Assembly (NCBI GenBank): GCA_002900995.3
Contig: CM035307.1
Span: 1,364,001-1,428,000 of the forward strand
Length of the DNA stretch: 64,000 nt
Reading direction: 5' to 3'
Origin: Ganoderma boninense
Lineage: Eukaryota; Basidiomycota; Agaricomycetes; Polyporales; Polyporaceae
Positions 10,090-21,575 of this stretch are shown one piece after another. The notes under the pieces were generated by a model, which was given only the letters and a program-made list of their open reading frames with translations, was not told where the DNA came from and did no database searches. Both the position numbers and the translations under genes were made by a program. Every line of letters starts with the position of its first letter. Position 1 is the stretch's first letter.

Positions 10090-12711
10090 CTAGTAATAGA
10101 CAATGGGTTGAGAGGGGTGGTGCTGGTGGTGGGGTTGAGAGTGCTGTTGATCTGGCGGGTACATCTCGTAGGGCACCATCTGCTGGGACATGTCCACATA
10201 AGGTGGGTAGCCGAAGTGCTCAGGCTGATAGTAGTACGGCTGCGGGTATGGCGCGTACCCCACATTCGAGTCCATGGACGGCGTGTGGGTGTGGCCCATT
10301 GGCGGTTGGGGAGGGGGCTCGTCTGATGGGGGCCCATCCTCTACCGAAGCCTCCTGTTGCGGGAAGTATGGTGGCTGGATCGCCTCCACGGAGTACGCAG
10401 CCGACAAACCGCTCCGCTGGTGAGAAGTTCGGACTGACTTCTTTCCCTCTCCACCGTCGGTTGGCGCACGGATCTCGATGCGGCTGCTCTGGCGGGCAGG
10501 TGAGAAGATGGGCACTCCGGTGGCCGGATCGACAAACGACTGGATAGGGGTGTGCGCGTGCGGCGTGTGGGAGTGCGCAAGGAAATCGGGGGAAGCGGTC
10601 GAGTGGTGGCGAAGGTGCGACGGGACGAACGGCACGCCCAGAGAGGGATGGTGTCCATGCATCATTGGACGGGGCGTGTACATAGGCGGCGGCGTCGGCT
10701 GGATGTACACAGGCCGCCCAGTGGCATATTCGTATGGCATACCCTGGTTGTTGACACCGATGCCTGGCGGAAGCGGTGGTGCATAGCCAAATGGAGACCC
10801 GTATGGTGGCGACGTTGGGGGTGGAACAGGAGAGAAGCTCGTTTGCAGGGGGTGGAGCATCGAGAGAGCCGGACGCGGCTGGGGTTCCTCTGGGGGCAGT
10901 GTCAGCGGCGTACTGGAGCTCGCTTCTTCGGACGTGGGGGGATTCCGAAGTATGGATTCCTGGATCTGCGGACTAGGCGAGGAGCGACCATCGTCCGCAG
11001 GAAGCGTCGAAAGCTGCTCGATCGGGTGCCGAACCACCTCCGCCACCGCAGGTTGTGAGACTCGCGGTGGCGGTGTGGATGGTGTGCTCGGTCCGGGTTG
11101 AGAAGGGTGGCTTGGCGCAGATGAAGACGGTACCGAGAGATCGACGCGGCGATTCGGAACTACGTGAGGCCGGACAGTGAAAACTTCCTCAATAGAGAGC
11201 TCCTCCACGGTAGTCGCGAGTTCTTTTCTCTCTGCAGGGGTCACAGGCGGCTCTTCGATGGTTTCGACCTTTCGGGAGGGAGCTGGTATCCGAACGACGA
11301 TAGACTTCTCCGGCTCGACCGGTGAGGTCCGTGTGGATTCTGGCTTATCGGAAGCGTGAGCTCCAGGTGCGCGTGGTGGAAGTCTGATGATGAGTGGCGT
11401 CTTTCCTCCTGGCAGTTTGACCCGCACACCAGGACCAACACCCGGACGAGGTTTCGTGGCGACATCGCTGTACAGGAAGATGTCGTGCTGTTTCGTCCAC
11501 ATGCGTTCCGGCTTCTGCGCGTACCAGACACGCTCGCCCATCGAGATGATGGAGTTAAGTGGACGTTGAGTGGCTGTGGGAGAGATTGAAGCACCACGAG
11601 CGAAGGCCCCTCCTCGTCCTCGTGCAGGAACAAAGCCCCTTCCACGGAAGCCAAAGCCTCTCTGTGGCGTGGGGTTGGGTTGTTGTGTCTCCTGCTGCGC
11701 GCGTCTCCGTTCATCTCGCCTCTTCATCTCCTCAAACCCGTCGTGTGTCCAGGTCCGCTCGACGGGTGGCACTTCGGGCTCCTCAGGCGCGCCCTCATCT
11801 TGGGAGAATGAGCGACTAATATTGGGGAAGAATGCACCACGACCGCGACCGCGCATGCTGAACCCACCGCGTCCACGACCACGAGACTGCCAGCGGCCCC
11901 TCCACCAACCACTGAGACTCCGCAGATCTTTGTCCAGGAGCCGGTCGTCGTGTCCCCAAAACTCTCCGACTTTGGGGACAAACGAGGGGTCCGACTCAAG
12001 GCGTTGCTGATACGCCTGACGTGCGGTCTGACCTCGGGAACGACTGGGAAAGGGGGAACGCGAGAGCGTCTCGTGCGAGGTCGACGCGATCGGCTCCTGC
12101 TCCTCGGGAGGCCCTTCAGCCGACTCCTCTTGGGACGGAGGAGCGGCAGGGGGAGGAGCCGATGTCGCACGAGCGGCAGATGACTTCTTCCCCGCTTTGT
12201 GGCTTTTGCGAGAACGGGGAGAGGGGGAAGGAGGGTGGGGTTCGGGGAGGTGACCGTCCATGTCCGCAAAGTCGATTACGGGGAGGTCTGCCGCACCACT
12301 CTCGTCCTCCCCAGCGACCATCTCGGCCCAATTGGTGGCATTGGCAAAGATACCGACGCTGTTCGAGGGGTCTTTGGCAGCTTCGCCGGGCAGGCGGTCG
12401 AGCTCAGCGGGAGGGGGACTTTGGGTGGTGGATGGGGTCACGACTTCTGAATGAGCATCTGCGTGAAGATCGGAGGAGGAGGACTCTGAGTCCGAGTCGG
12501 AATCAATGGAAGAGTGGTCATCGTCTGTTTCCGAGTCTGTCCTGACCTCCCGTACGATCTCTTCGTCGCTCTCAAACTCGTCCTTAGCCCGACCTCTCCG
12601 CTTCACGGTACGGTGTTTCCGGGGCATCGGGTTGGAAAACGACCGCTCTATGGGGCGAGCAGGCTTGGAAGAAGCGGTAGGCATGAGGGAGATCTGGGGA
12701 GAGAGGACCAT
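10090..12711 (-). CDS. Btz-domain protein, Barentsz/CASC3-like EJC component
   Basis: Single-exon gene of about 873 codons, open throughout. The N terminus is basic then acidic (KRRGRAKDEFESDEEIVREV, followed by an Asp/Ser run). Further on comes the Btz core: QTARQAYQQRLESDPSFVPK with VGEFWGHDDRLLDKD, then an RGG-rich stretch (RGRGRGGFSMRGRGRG) and VERTWTHDGFEEMKRRDERR. This order matches the SELOR/Btz module that wraps eIF4A3 in the exon junction complex. The remaining half is Pro/Ser/Gln-rich and ends in a His/Tyr/Pro-rich tail. Starts at 12711, 12684 and 12627 are all possible; the last (MPRKHRTVKRRGRAKDE) sits closest to the conserved part. The role is in nuclear mRNP assembly, localisation or decay, by family inference. 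Confidence 0.85.
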   Translation of the reverse strand: MVLSPQISLMPTASSKPARPIERSFSNPMPRKHRTVKRRGRAKDEFESDEEIVREVRTDSETDDDHSSIDSDSDSESSSSDLHADAHSEVVTPSTTQSPPPAELDRLPGEAAKDPSNSVGIFANATNWAEMVAGEDESGAADLPVIDFADMDGHLPEPHPPSPSPRSRKSHKAGKKSSAARATSAPPPAAPPSQEESAEGPPEEQEPIASTSHETLSRSPFPSRSRGQTARQAYQQRLESDPSFVPKVGEFWGHDDRLLDKDLRSLSGWWRGRWQSRGRGRGGFSMRGRGRGAFFPNISRSFSQDEGAPEEPEVPPVERTWTHDGFEEMKRRDERRRAQQETQQPNPTPQRGFGFRGRGFVPARGRGGAFARGASISPTATQRPLNSIISMGERVWYAQKPERMWTKQHDIFLYSDVATKPRPGVGPGVRVKLPGGKTPLIIRLPPRAPGAHASDKPESTRTSPVEPEKSIVVRIPAPSRKVETIEEPPVTPAERKELATTVEELSIEEVFTVRPHVVPNRRVDLSVPSSSAPSHPSQPGPSTPSTPPPRVSQPAVAEVVRHPIEQLSTLPADDGRSSPSPQIQESILRNPPTSEEASSSTPLTLPPEEPQPRPALSMLHPLQTSFSPVPPPTSPPYGSPFGYAPPLPPGIGVNNQGMPYEYATGRPVYIQPTPPPMYTPRPMMHGHHPSLGVPFVPSHLRHHSTASPDFLAHSHTPHAHTPIQSFVDPATGVPIFSPARQSSRIEIRAPTDGGEGKKSVRTSHQRSGLSAAYSVEAIQPPYFPQQEASVEDGPPSDEPPPQPPMGHTHTPSMDSNVGYAPYPQPYYYQPEHFGYPPYVDMSQQMVPYEMYPPDQQHSQPHHQHHPSQPIVYY

Positions 12712-13085
12712 ACGATCAGGATGCGCACGCCGCAAAGTTTTACGCGAAACCACATACGAGGGCGCTAGCGTGAAGGGGTGAAAGGGATGGGCAACGGCAG
12801 AGTGTCGGATGCGAGGATCTAAGGCAGGGACAGCGAGGGGGGAAAGATAGCGGAGGCGGAGTGTGCTCGTTGTGAGTGGCGATGGGGAGAGTGTCGAGTC
12901 CGACGCACAGCTGCTGCCGTCACACAGCCGCCGGTCCCCCGCTTTGTCAGCGGCTCCCATCCACCGCATATAGTCGCTTCCCTCTTCGCGGCCAACCACG
13001 TCTACCGCAGTCTCTGACTTCCACCCGCTCGTCCTTGCAACCCATACATATATCAACCAAATGTCCGAGTACGCGCTACATGACG
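12712..13085. promoter_or_regulatory. Btz-gene upstream region
   Basis: 374 bp between the Btz start and the stop codon of the epoxide hydrolase. The Btz reading frame stays open upstream to 13158 but loses recognisable composition, so I treat this as promoter and 5' UTR. No TATA or CCAAT box stands out. Confidence 0.35.
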
Positions 13086-14462
13086 CTATAGCTTCGTATG
13101 CACACCAACGTTCGTCTGGATAAACTGAGGTATGATTTCGTTGATGTGCTCCTTGCATTCCAACATCAACCAGTGCCCAACGCCCTCGATGACTTCAATC
13201 TGCACTTGAGGGATCAGCTGTCGCGTGACACTGAGCCCTGCTTGGTTGGAAGTCGGGTCGTCCTTGCCCACAATCAGGAGTACCGGGAGGTCCGACCGAG
13301 GAGCTTGAAGGAGACGTCCGTCTGTGATCGGAGTAACGGATGTTAGTATGATGTCCCATTCAACGAAGTCGTGCCTATGGCTGACCTGTCTCCTCCTCGA
13401 AACGGTGCCGTGTCGTCCGGTAGTAGCTTAATGGCCCATTCATGCTGTGCGCAAATTGCGACAAGTAGTAGTTATGTTCCTGAAGACGAAGAGTGTCAGC
13501 CACGCGGTTGACAGCGGCAAGGAGGCTTCACCGACCTCCTGTGTCAGATGGCCGGTGTCTCTCTGGGGTCCCTCCTGCGCGGCGAAGAGCGTCTTGAGGC
13601 CTCCAGGACGGGTCCAGTTGGAAAGACCTTCGGTACCCTTTCTCACACGGAAAATCAACCTGAAGAATCGGGAGAGCTGACGTGCCAAGCGTATGAGCAG
13701 CTTGCGCGCATCAAATGTCACAGCCTTTTCTTACCTGCTTTTCAATTGCAGCGTTGGTACTCTTCTCTTGGAAGAACAACTGATATCCCCAGTTAGGGAA
13801 ACGCTCGACCTGCTTCTCAAGAGACACGTAATGTTTTGCCGGCGGAATGAATGGCACTGACATACTGGGAGTCGAATGTATGAGGTATGAGACAATCGTA
13901 TCAGGCGAATGTTCCGATACTGATAGCACTCACAGGACCAACGCCAGCAGCCTGTCAGGATGCCAGAGTGCGAAGCGGGACGCCATAAAGCAACCCCAGT
14001 CGTGTCCAATGATAACCTGCAAACGATGCCACGGTGAGCTACACACTAAGAAAATCTACAAAGAACGCGGACTGACAGCTTTTGGAAGTTGCAGGAGATC
14101 CATGAGCGCCGCGATGTCGTCAGAGACTCGCTTCGAAGTGTAGTGCTTCGCGTCTTCGGGCTTGTCGCTCCCGCCATATCCCAGCTTGTCCACGACCACG
14201 ACACGGTATCCAAGTCCAACCCAAGGCTTGATCTGATACCTCCATCCATACCTATGGCAGGAAGACTGAGTTTCGCCCCGGCCGTCGTGCACCAAGCACA
14301 GGGGTCGACTCACCAGAAGTCCGGGAAACCGTGGATGCAGACGAGAGTGGTTGTTTTGGCAGGATCGTAGTTTTCGGGGAGTTGGTCAACGAAGTGATAT
14401 CTGCGACCGGTAGAAAGGAGCTCGGTGCGGTGGTTGAAGCTAGCAGGCTTCGAGGGATCCAT
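13086..14462 (-). CDS. Alpha/beta hydrolase, soluble epoxide hydrolase type
   Basis: Multi-exon gene. Exon 1 (14314-14462) encodes MDPSKPASFNHRTELLSTGR and ends in HGFPDFW, the HGxP oxyanion-hole motif of epoxide hydrolases. The next exon gives VVVVDKLGYGGSDKP. At about 13990-14015 comes VIIGHDWGCFMA, where the nucleophile is Asp rather than Ser, which marks epoxide hydrolases and dehalogenases. Cap-domain sequence follows (FPNWGYQLFFQEK), then KTLFAAQEGP. The last exon carries VGKDDPTSNQAG (acid region) and GVGHWLMLECKEHINEIIPQ with the catalytic His. Together these residues support hydrolysis of epoxides to vicinal diols. No signal peptide is present, so it is probably cytosolic or peroxisomal. 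Six or seven short introns are needed; internal boundaries are approximate. Confidence 0.9.
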
Positions 14463-17349
14463 GGTCGGAGGAGTATGCGTTGGATATCCCCTTTCTGTCT
14501 TGCGCTTTTAAACTGCGGGGGCGCTTGATGCATTCCGGGAGGGGTGAAATACCGAAAGAGATGTGTGCAATCAGACGCATCACACGACAGAATGGACGGT
14601 TTCTGTAGGCCTCCAGTGCCTCAATCTGACAGCATCGCCCGTAGTCAGCCCTCGTACCCGCGACGGACGGTGTGAGACACCTCGGGGACGGCAGCCACGT
14701 CGGCGTCTTGCCTGGCCTGGCCCGAAGGCTGCGATGGCGCCCTTGCATGACCGAGCTCTCACACTCCCCGGCTAAAGGCAAGATTATGCAGCTTGCGACG
14801 CACCGCACCGCCATCCACGAATCCGCATCTCTTGACACCGTCGTACGGAGCCCTGCCACGGCGGTCGGCCTTAGTCGCTGGCGACGCCAAACCCGCTACG
14901 CGCTCCGAGGCTGGCAGCTCCGCGCCGCCTGCCGCCCGCCGGTCGCGCGCAATATGTTGAGCACGGCTCCGGTAGACACCTCCCCGGTCCAGGGCGGCGA
15001 GCCTCATGCGGCGACCCGAGGAGCGGAGTATGTTGTGTTCCAAAAACTTCGTATGTGTGTGCACACCGCTCGGGTTTGTCTTGCATGCGACTGATCCACC
15101 GGGGTTGTCTAGGCTCTCCCTGCGTGGATGCGTATGCCTGTCACCCGCGCCCCAAATTTGACGACGCCTTCAAATCACAAGACGCTGCAGGGCAATCTAC
15201 TTGATACATTCAACGCCGACGCTGCGTGGCAACTCACCATGGGCGGCTCATTGGGATACGTTAACGTTGCCGTACGCGTTTTCTCTGGTTCTGTTCCCCC
15301 TGATCCCGTAACTGACTTGGAGATGATCACTCTGCGCGCGTAGACGAAGACACTGGTCTCTGCATTTGCAAGAGGCGTTTACTCTGGGTACCGAGGCCGG
15401 TTGCCTTCCGCATCATATGCTTCCGCGCGAGTCGAAGGCTTGAGTTTGTCGTCATATCCGCCTAGGTGTCCCACACAGTTCGGTGCGCACGCAGGTTCTG
15501 GACCTGAACTCCTTTTCCCAAATCTAGCTGCAGAGTGGCGTTCCCGTTCGGCAGGAAACGGTCATTCCGACCGCCAAGGAGCCGTATCGTTGGTCAGAAT
15601 GCTGCCGCGGACCATGATCAAAGCAGATAATTGTGGTCGGCCATTCTGAGACCAAGCTGACGAAACACGATCCTGCTAAGGAACCCGGTGGTTTGATCCC
15701 CGGCCCTGCGACGATCGTGATCACCTCTGATATACTGCTGGGTAAATAGCGGTTAGACCACATACAGGCACTCCTCGCTGGGGTAAGTGATTTTGGCGAT
15801 TTTATGCCGCACTAAGGAGAGCAACGGGGGCAATGCGCAGCTCGCCAGAGCTCGCCCGCCTTCAGGATGCAACGTAACCACCCGCCGAGACCTCACTTCG
15901 TGGATGCGAATGCACATGTTATAGCCTGCTGCCGGCTACTCGACGTTGCGCGGTTCCGGTGAGGCTCCTCGTTCTCCTGAAAAATTCAACTGAGGCATCG
16001 CTCACATTTTCCATATGTTCAGAATACCCTGTTTGACGCGGTCACCTCATATCCGGCAATAGATTCGTAGACGCCATTCGTTTTGCTTCGGTGTCATGCA
16101 GTGCGTCAGAGAAGGCGGCGTTCACGCTGTTCGTGAATTCGAAGTCTTCTGGATGTTCGCGGGCCGTATGCTTTTTCCATACAGGGTACCGGGGCTCCTC
16201 CATCCGGATATGCTGCGCGGAGTTTTGGTGCTGTGCCGTGGTATGTTGCTCCACGCCCCTCACGGCATACATCTTCAGATGCCGCTGGCCGCGACATGTT
16301 TGTGAAATCGCCTTGGAGTCTTGCATGGCAGGCCGCTCGAAGGCGCTTGGCTCTTTATGCATGCCACAAAGGACTTTACGACGATTCCACGAACGTATCA
16401 GGTCCTGCGGAATGTGTGGATGTACGCCGTGCCTACTACTGCGTGGCAGCCGATACCCTGGATCGAGGCAGATAGCTTCTAGCAGACACAGTAGAACGAT
16501 ACCCTGGATCGTGAGTCTTTTATCCCTACATCTTGCGTCATCGCGTGTTTGCAGAGATGTAGGCTGAACCATTCTCTCATGGACGGTCGAGCGGCACAGA
16601 CCATGGAACTCCGGTCGCGGTAATCCATACCATCGCTGCCCCAGTCGCCGGCAGTTGCTAATGACGAACCTGGACCACGTTTCGCGGCCAAGTCAGAATG
16701 TGGAAACACCCCTGCCAAATCCACGTAGTACTTATTTCCATCCTCGATCTTATCAGCGAATGCCTTCTTTAACCACGGCCTCATCAATACTCTCCAGGCT
16801 CTTTCAGTCGAGCCGCTTCTGCGGCGAGTTCGGGCCTTAGCATATTACGCAGCACTCCGTGCAGCTCGGACGGTAGCCTATTCACCACGGTCCGAATTGC
16901 ACTGGGTGCGCCTAACTTTGAATTGCCATCCTACCAAATGGGAAGAAGTCTCACATGGCGCGTCGCATGTGCAGCCTCGTCGCCGCCATGAAGCCTTCTT
17001 CTGACGTCTCATACACCATGCACCTGGTCTGGAATGCGAGGATCGACATCTATGGCATCAAGCGCCCTGCTTGACTGACGGGGTCAATCGTATCGTGTTC
17101 CCGCCATGGTAAATGCACGAAGCATTGTCGAATGAACAGCCTTGCCGCCCGTGAACCAGGGGTCCATGTCAGACACAAGTCAAGCAACGCCGCATGTGCA
17201 TCACTGCGCCGCCGACAGCTGGAAGGCTTTCGTGGCCCTCAGCAAATATGTGGCCCGCGACGGAGGTGACTCTACCGTCCTCGCCTCCCCTCTCGTCCTC
17301 GGCAATCTTGCTCAGCCCCATCCGCTTAACCCGAACCGTGCTATCAGCT
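14463..17349. other. Gene-poor 2.9-kb region
   Basis: No gene is supported on either strand. The ORFs are short, overlap on opposite strands, lack consistent codon use and match no family I know. The longest are on the minus strand near 16042-16572 and 16479-16787. I see no terminal inverted repeats, LTR pair or reverse transcriptase or transposase motif. It may be relic DNA or a highly diverged lineage gene. Confidence 0.4.
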
Positions 17350-18933
17350 ATGTTTTTCCGTATTTCGTTCCTGGTTCTCTGTGTCATTCCTTGTTCGCTC
17401 CCATTCGTGATCGTACGCAGCCAATTTGTCGCAGCCGAGGCGCGGACTTTCATAGCCATTGATGACACCTACGGGGATGCCATAACCGGCATACAACCAG
17501 TCTATAGTCCTCCTTCCAAGTGGATCCAAGGCCAGCAGTGCATCTCTGGTGACAACTACTTGGTGGATCCCGACCGGAAGAAGGTCTGGAATGGTACTTG
17601 GCATGATGCTACTGGAACCGTTGGGGAGGAGCCTCCGCGGACCATTGATTTCAGCTTCGAAGGTGCGCCGCTTTCTCATGGTCAAGCGTATTGAAACCCA
17701 ACGGCGTTGAACGGGAATCAAAGGGAACTCTATCGGTGTTTACTGCATCGTGCCCCAAGTCGGCCGCGTAGCAGAGACAGCGACGGCGAACATGACTTTC
17801 GAGCTCGATGGAGAGCTCGTAGGCCGGTTCTTCCAAAACCGACACGAAGCCACTGGAAACACCGGGGATGGCGACATCCAGTACAACGTTGCTGTCTACC
17901 AGAATGGTTCTATCTCCCAGGGACACCATACGCTGCGGATCGTCTCGATGGGCCATTCGCGGATAATGTTTGACTACGCGCTCTATTCGTATGTTTCATC
18001 CCACCCTACAGTGTTTCAAGCTGACAAAACAATACAAACGCGGCGATGTAACTAGGACCGAGTCAGATGTACCAACCATCAATATGGCTCTGCCCTGCCC
18101 GACGTCAACCTCAGCAATGGCGGAACAAACGGTGACTTTTCAACGGCGAATGACCTCCCCTCCAAACCTCGAGTCATCATAGGGACGGCGGTTGGAGGCT
18201 CCTTGTTGCTCATAGGTGTCGGCCTTGTGGCAGTCGTGCTAATCCGGAGGTCGCGCAGATCCACCGAGAATCTCCGTCGAGCGGGAACTCTCCTAGAGAC
18301 GGAACAGCCTGCGTACAGAGCACACGATCCACTCCACTCCGACCGCCGGAGCGTCCTGTCATCCGCAGACTCCGCGACAGTTGATAACGACCGTCCTCCG
18401 ACACCATATTTCCCCTTCAACCACTATTCAGACCCTTTCCTTTCTCCCACCTCGATTTCGCTGACCATGGGGACACGGACCGACGGTCCGTGAGCTCGAT
18501 CACCGTGTCGCTAGTGGACTCTATTCCGCTGGTCGAGTTCCCTCCCTCTCCTTCCATAAATCAGCCACCTTATCACGTCGTCCTCACCGGGTCTGAGATA
18601 CACCTTATCGGGCCAGACAATTCTATGGCACACTTTGCACGCCAGCAGATGGCGGAACGCGAGGCTGAACTTACGCGCCGCACGCACGAGACGGAGGCGG
18701 TCTTCCTAGCGAAAACTGGCGTATCCATATCATCCGTCAAGGACGCTTCTATTTCCGCAGGATTGTCGTCGGGCTCTGGAGGGAGTCCGGCTGTAGGGTC
18801 CAGTAGCATTGGCTTTGTAGCCGGTCTGCAATCACCGATGGAGGAAGTGGAGGGAGGAGATCGAGCAGGAAGAAGCAGCGGGGCGGAAAATGGTAGCGGC
18901 AATGAACTTGGACATGACCGGAACGGTCGTTGA
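17350..18933 (+). CDS. Single-pass membrane protein with extracellular beta-sandwich-like domain
   Basis: Lineage-type basidiomycete surface protein of unknown function. The ATG at 17350 opens a signal peptide (FFRISFLVLCVIPCSLPFVI). The ectodomain reads IAIDDTYGDAITGIQPVYSP, then WNGTWHDATG, and after an intron NMTFELDGELVGRFF and HHTLRIVSMGHSRIMFDYALYS, a repeated family pattern. After a second intron (acceptor at about 18072) comes VIIGTAVGGSLLLIGVGLVA, one transmembrane span, then a basic stop-transfer RRSRRSTE. The cytoplasmic tail is Ser/Pro-rich. Between about 18386 and 18490 the coding frame changes by one base. Downstream, DRRSVSSITVSLVDSIPLVE through to 18933 continues in another frame, so a single-base error or cryptic intron is likely. 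N-glycosylation sequons (NGT, NMT) fit surface exposure. Confidence 0.72.
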
Positions 18934-19313
18934 ATACCTGCACATGCAACCTGATCAGTCTGCTACAGGAGTGGATAGAGGTTTGAACTTCGGGAAATTC
19001 GCATAGACACCTTTGAATGAATCATTCTCATATATATACCATCCTGGTAATACATAGTGTGACTGCGTGTGTTGCGGCGTCGTTTTGTGTGGTACTTGGC
19101 CGGATGGAGGTTAGATTTGTGAATGACGACACCTGCCAAATCGAGCGCCGCACGAGTTGTTCGTTCGGGCGCTCCTCCGCGGACTCCTCTCAACGAGACT
19201 ACCACCGACTGCGACCGACTGGGGCCCTCTGGAATCCGCATCCTAAACCTGATTCTAGTTTCGCCCGACTGTAAATCTACTGGCAACCTCTCTACTGCGT
19301 CACTTCGCTCCAG
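18934..19313. other. Intergenic before THOC3
   Basis: 380 bp between two plus-strand genes, holding the 3' UTR of the membrane protein and the THOC3 promoter. A short AT-rich patch with ATATATAC lies near 19030. No other feature is seen. Confidence 0.35.
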
Positions 19314-20805
19314 ATGTCGAATACAGCCTCGAAAGACGAAGACGAGATTCCGCCACCGGAGCGGCCGCCATCTCCCCCGCCTCACACGACTTTCGCGATT
19401 CGGGGACTCCATGTACGAACCAGTTGGCCGCAATCATCTCTCAATGGACGTCAATGGTGACGGTCGCGTTTCTCTCTGCCGTAGGCCCCCACGTTTTCTG
19501 CCTTCCGACCGCGGGACATCCGCTTCTCCCACCAACAAGCCATGAACCACATCGCGTGGAGTTGTGATGGGAGGAAAACTAGCGGCTGTTGGTGTCGACA
19601 AGATTGCCAGAGTGTGGGCGACGGAGAAGGCTGTATGTATGTTGCAGCTTGTGTGGATGCGGAATGCGATTGGTGACCTGCGTGCAGGTCGAGATGCGGT
19701 CTGCTACTACGTATCCGGGTGGGCATAGTGAAGACATCGATTACATCGCATGGAACCCCACACATCCTGAGCTATTCTGCACTTCAAGCCAGAAGGACAG
19801 AAGAATTGTTTTCTGGGATGGCCGACGTGAGTTTCAAGTCAATCGTCCAAAAGTTGTGTGATTATAAGCGGGCTTTGCCCCTCAAGAAAGTAGAAATGTA
19901 CAGCAAATACAGCTCAAGGTCTCGCCCTTGCAACTGAGCTACTCACCCAACGGGAAAGCGATCGTGTACACGACCACCGCTAGGAATTTGGGCGTCCTAA
20001 ATTTTGGCAAAGTAGGCGATGAAGCCAAGGAACAGTGGCGAATGGCAGACACGAATGGGGTACAGCCACGCCCGGATGCTCTTCTGATCATACACTCATA
20101 TCGCCTTTCATACAGAAGTTAGTTCAAGGGTCTGCCACAGTATTCAACCACGTTGGCGATGGATTAGTTGTCACAAGGACCAACGAGTCGGACCCCATCA
20201 TTCGAGCTCTCAGTTTTCCTGGGTTCGAACTGTTGCACAGCAATCCCTCACACGTGGGTGGATGCATGGCTACTGCTCTTGACCCTAGGGGAAGGTCTGT
20301 ACTAAACCTATCTGGCGGTGTTGCGTTTGTTTATGATGTTCGTCATTCTGCGCAGGTATCTTGCATCTGGAGGTAACGATTCCATAGTCAATCTCTTTGA
20401 CCTGTCGTCGGATTGGATATGTGCACGTACTATCACCGTATGCGAGTGCGTTGTCGGCTATCTGAGTTCTTTTCGACTGTACCTGACCGCCCGGGAAATA
20501 GCAATGCCATCAACGCGCTCAGCTTCTCTCATGACGGAGAATTCATCGCCATCGCGAACGCCGGGAGTTACATTGATATTGTGAGTACGTCTTCTGACTA
20601 CTGTGATCAGTTTGTTTACGAGGTTGGTTGATAGTGTGCAACCGAGACCGGCATGCCATTACACCGTGTCCCCGCTCTGGGACCGGCACCTACGGTTTCT
20701 TGGCACCCTTCGAAGCACGTAATTGCTTACTGTGGGCAGACAAAGATCAGGGAAGGTGGACCCCCTCCGTCTGCATGGATCAGTCTGTTCGGACCAGGAA
20801 TGTAA
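19314..20805 (+). CDS. THO complex subunit 3 (TEX1-like WD40 protein)
   Basis: WD40 beta-propeller subunit of THO/TREX, which couples Pol II transcription to mRNA export. Exon 1 (19314-19412) is Pro-rich. Exon 2 from 19485 encodes FSAFRPRDIRFSHQQAMNHI then AWSCDGRK and VGVDKIARVWATEKA. Later exons give YPGGHSEDIDYIAWNPTHPE, FCTSSQKDRRIVFWDG, LSYSPNGKAIVYTT, YLASGGNDSIVNLFDL, NAINALSFSHDGEFIAIANA and the last blade PTVSWHPSKHVIAYCGQ, ending LFGPGM at 20805. The DKIARVWA blade is in frame only if one A is removed from the AAAA run at 19575-19578. Otherwise the order and WD spacing match THOC3. Six introns of ordinary size are needed. Confidence 0.9.
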
Positions 20806-21575
20806 ACATGTACTTTAACTTACTTCACGCTATCCAGTGATATCCTACTCATTCTTTGTCACGACTTGTGAGCAAGATAGTGATAACAGCGTTGAATTGT
20901 CAAGATGCATATGGACACGACAGCGTGCTTGCGCTACACAGAAAGCGTAAAGCTAAGATTCAGCATGCAAGTAGACTAGCTATGCAGGGACTGAGCGTGC
21001 AAGTAGGGGGTATATGTACATAGAAGAGCCTACTGACTGGGCAGCGAGGATAGCAGCAACGATGTAGTGAGACAAGCAAAGCAACGAGACAGGTGCATGC
21101 ACGCATGCAACAAAAGCTGGAAGGGTTCGTACGACGTAAGCGTGGACGAGAGCGTAACCAGTCAGATGCAAACGTGATAGCGTGCAACATGAGGCAGTGG
21201 GATGAGACAGCGTGGAGACGTGTATGTACGTATGTATATAGCAGAGAGGGAGAGAGACCATAGAGGCAGCAGAGCAGAGAGACGATGAAAAGGGGCATAG
21301 AGGCATAGGTAGAGAGACGAGAGCAAGCAAACCAAACAACTGCAACAACTTCAACTTCAGCGAAACGACGCAACAAATCGAGTGGGGGGAGAATGCGGTG
21401 CGAAAACAGCGAGAGAATTGAAAGCGATAACTCATCAGCAAACGGTATGTAACTTGACGGGGATTCAGCACGAGACAAAGCAGTGTCACTGTCAGTGTTC
21501 AGAATATACCATTCGACTTGTTGGGGTTTTGGTCTTTAATTGTCGGTCTTGGCGTGTAGTAGAGACGTACGTGGT
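20806..21575. other. Convergent intergenic region with GA-rich low complexity
   Basis: 770 bp between the ends of THOC3 (plus) and the large membrane protein (minus). Purine-rich low-complexity sequence (GAGAGAGG-type) runs about 21240-21330. Two overlapping minus-strand ORFs (20960-21489) are Leu/Cys-rich and look like translated low complexity, not genes. It should hold both 3' UTRs. Confidence 0.4.

Noticed and set aside
20960..21489. Two overlapping minus-strand ORFs of about 170 codons, Leu/Cys/Ser-rich and hydrophobic
   Set aside because: They arise from GA-rich low-complexity sequence read on the opposite strand, overlap each other in different frames and have no family signature.
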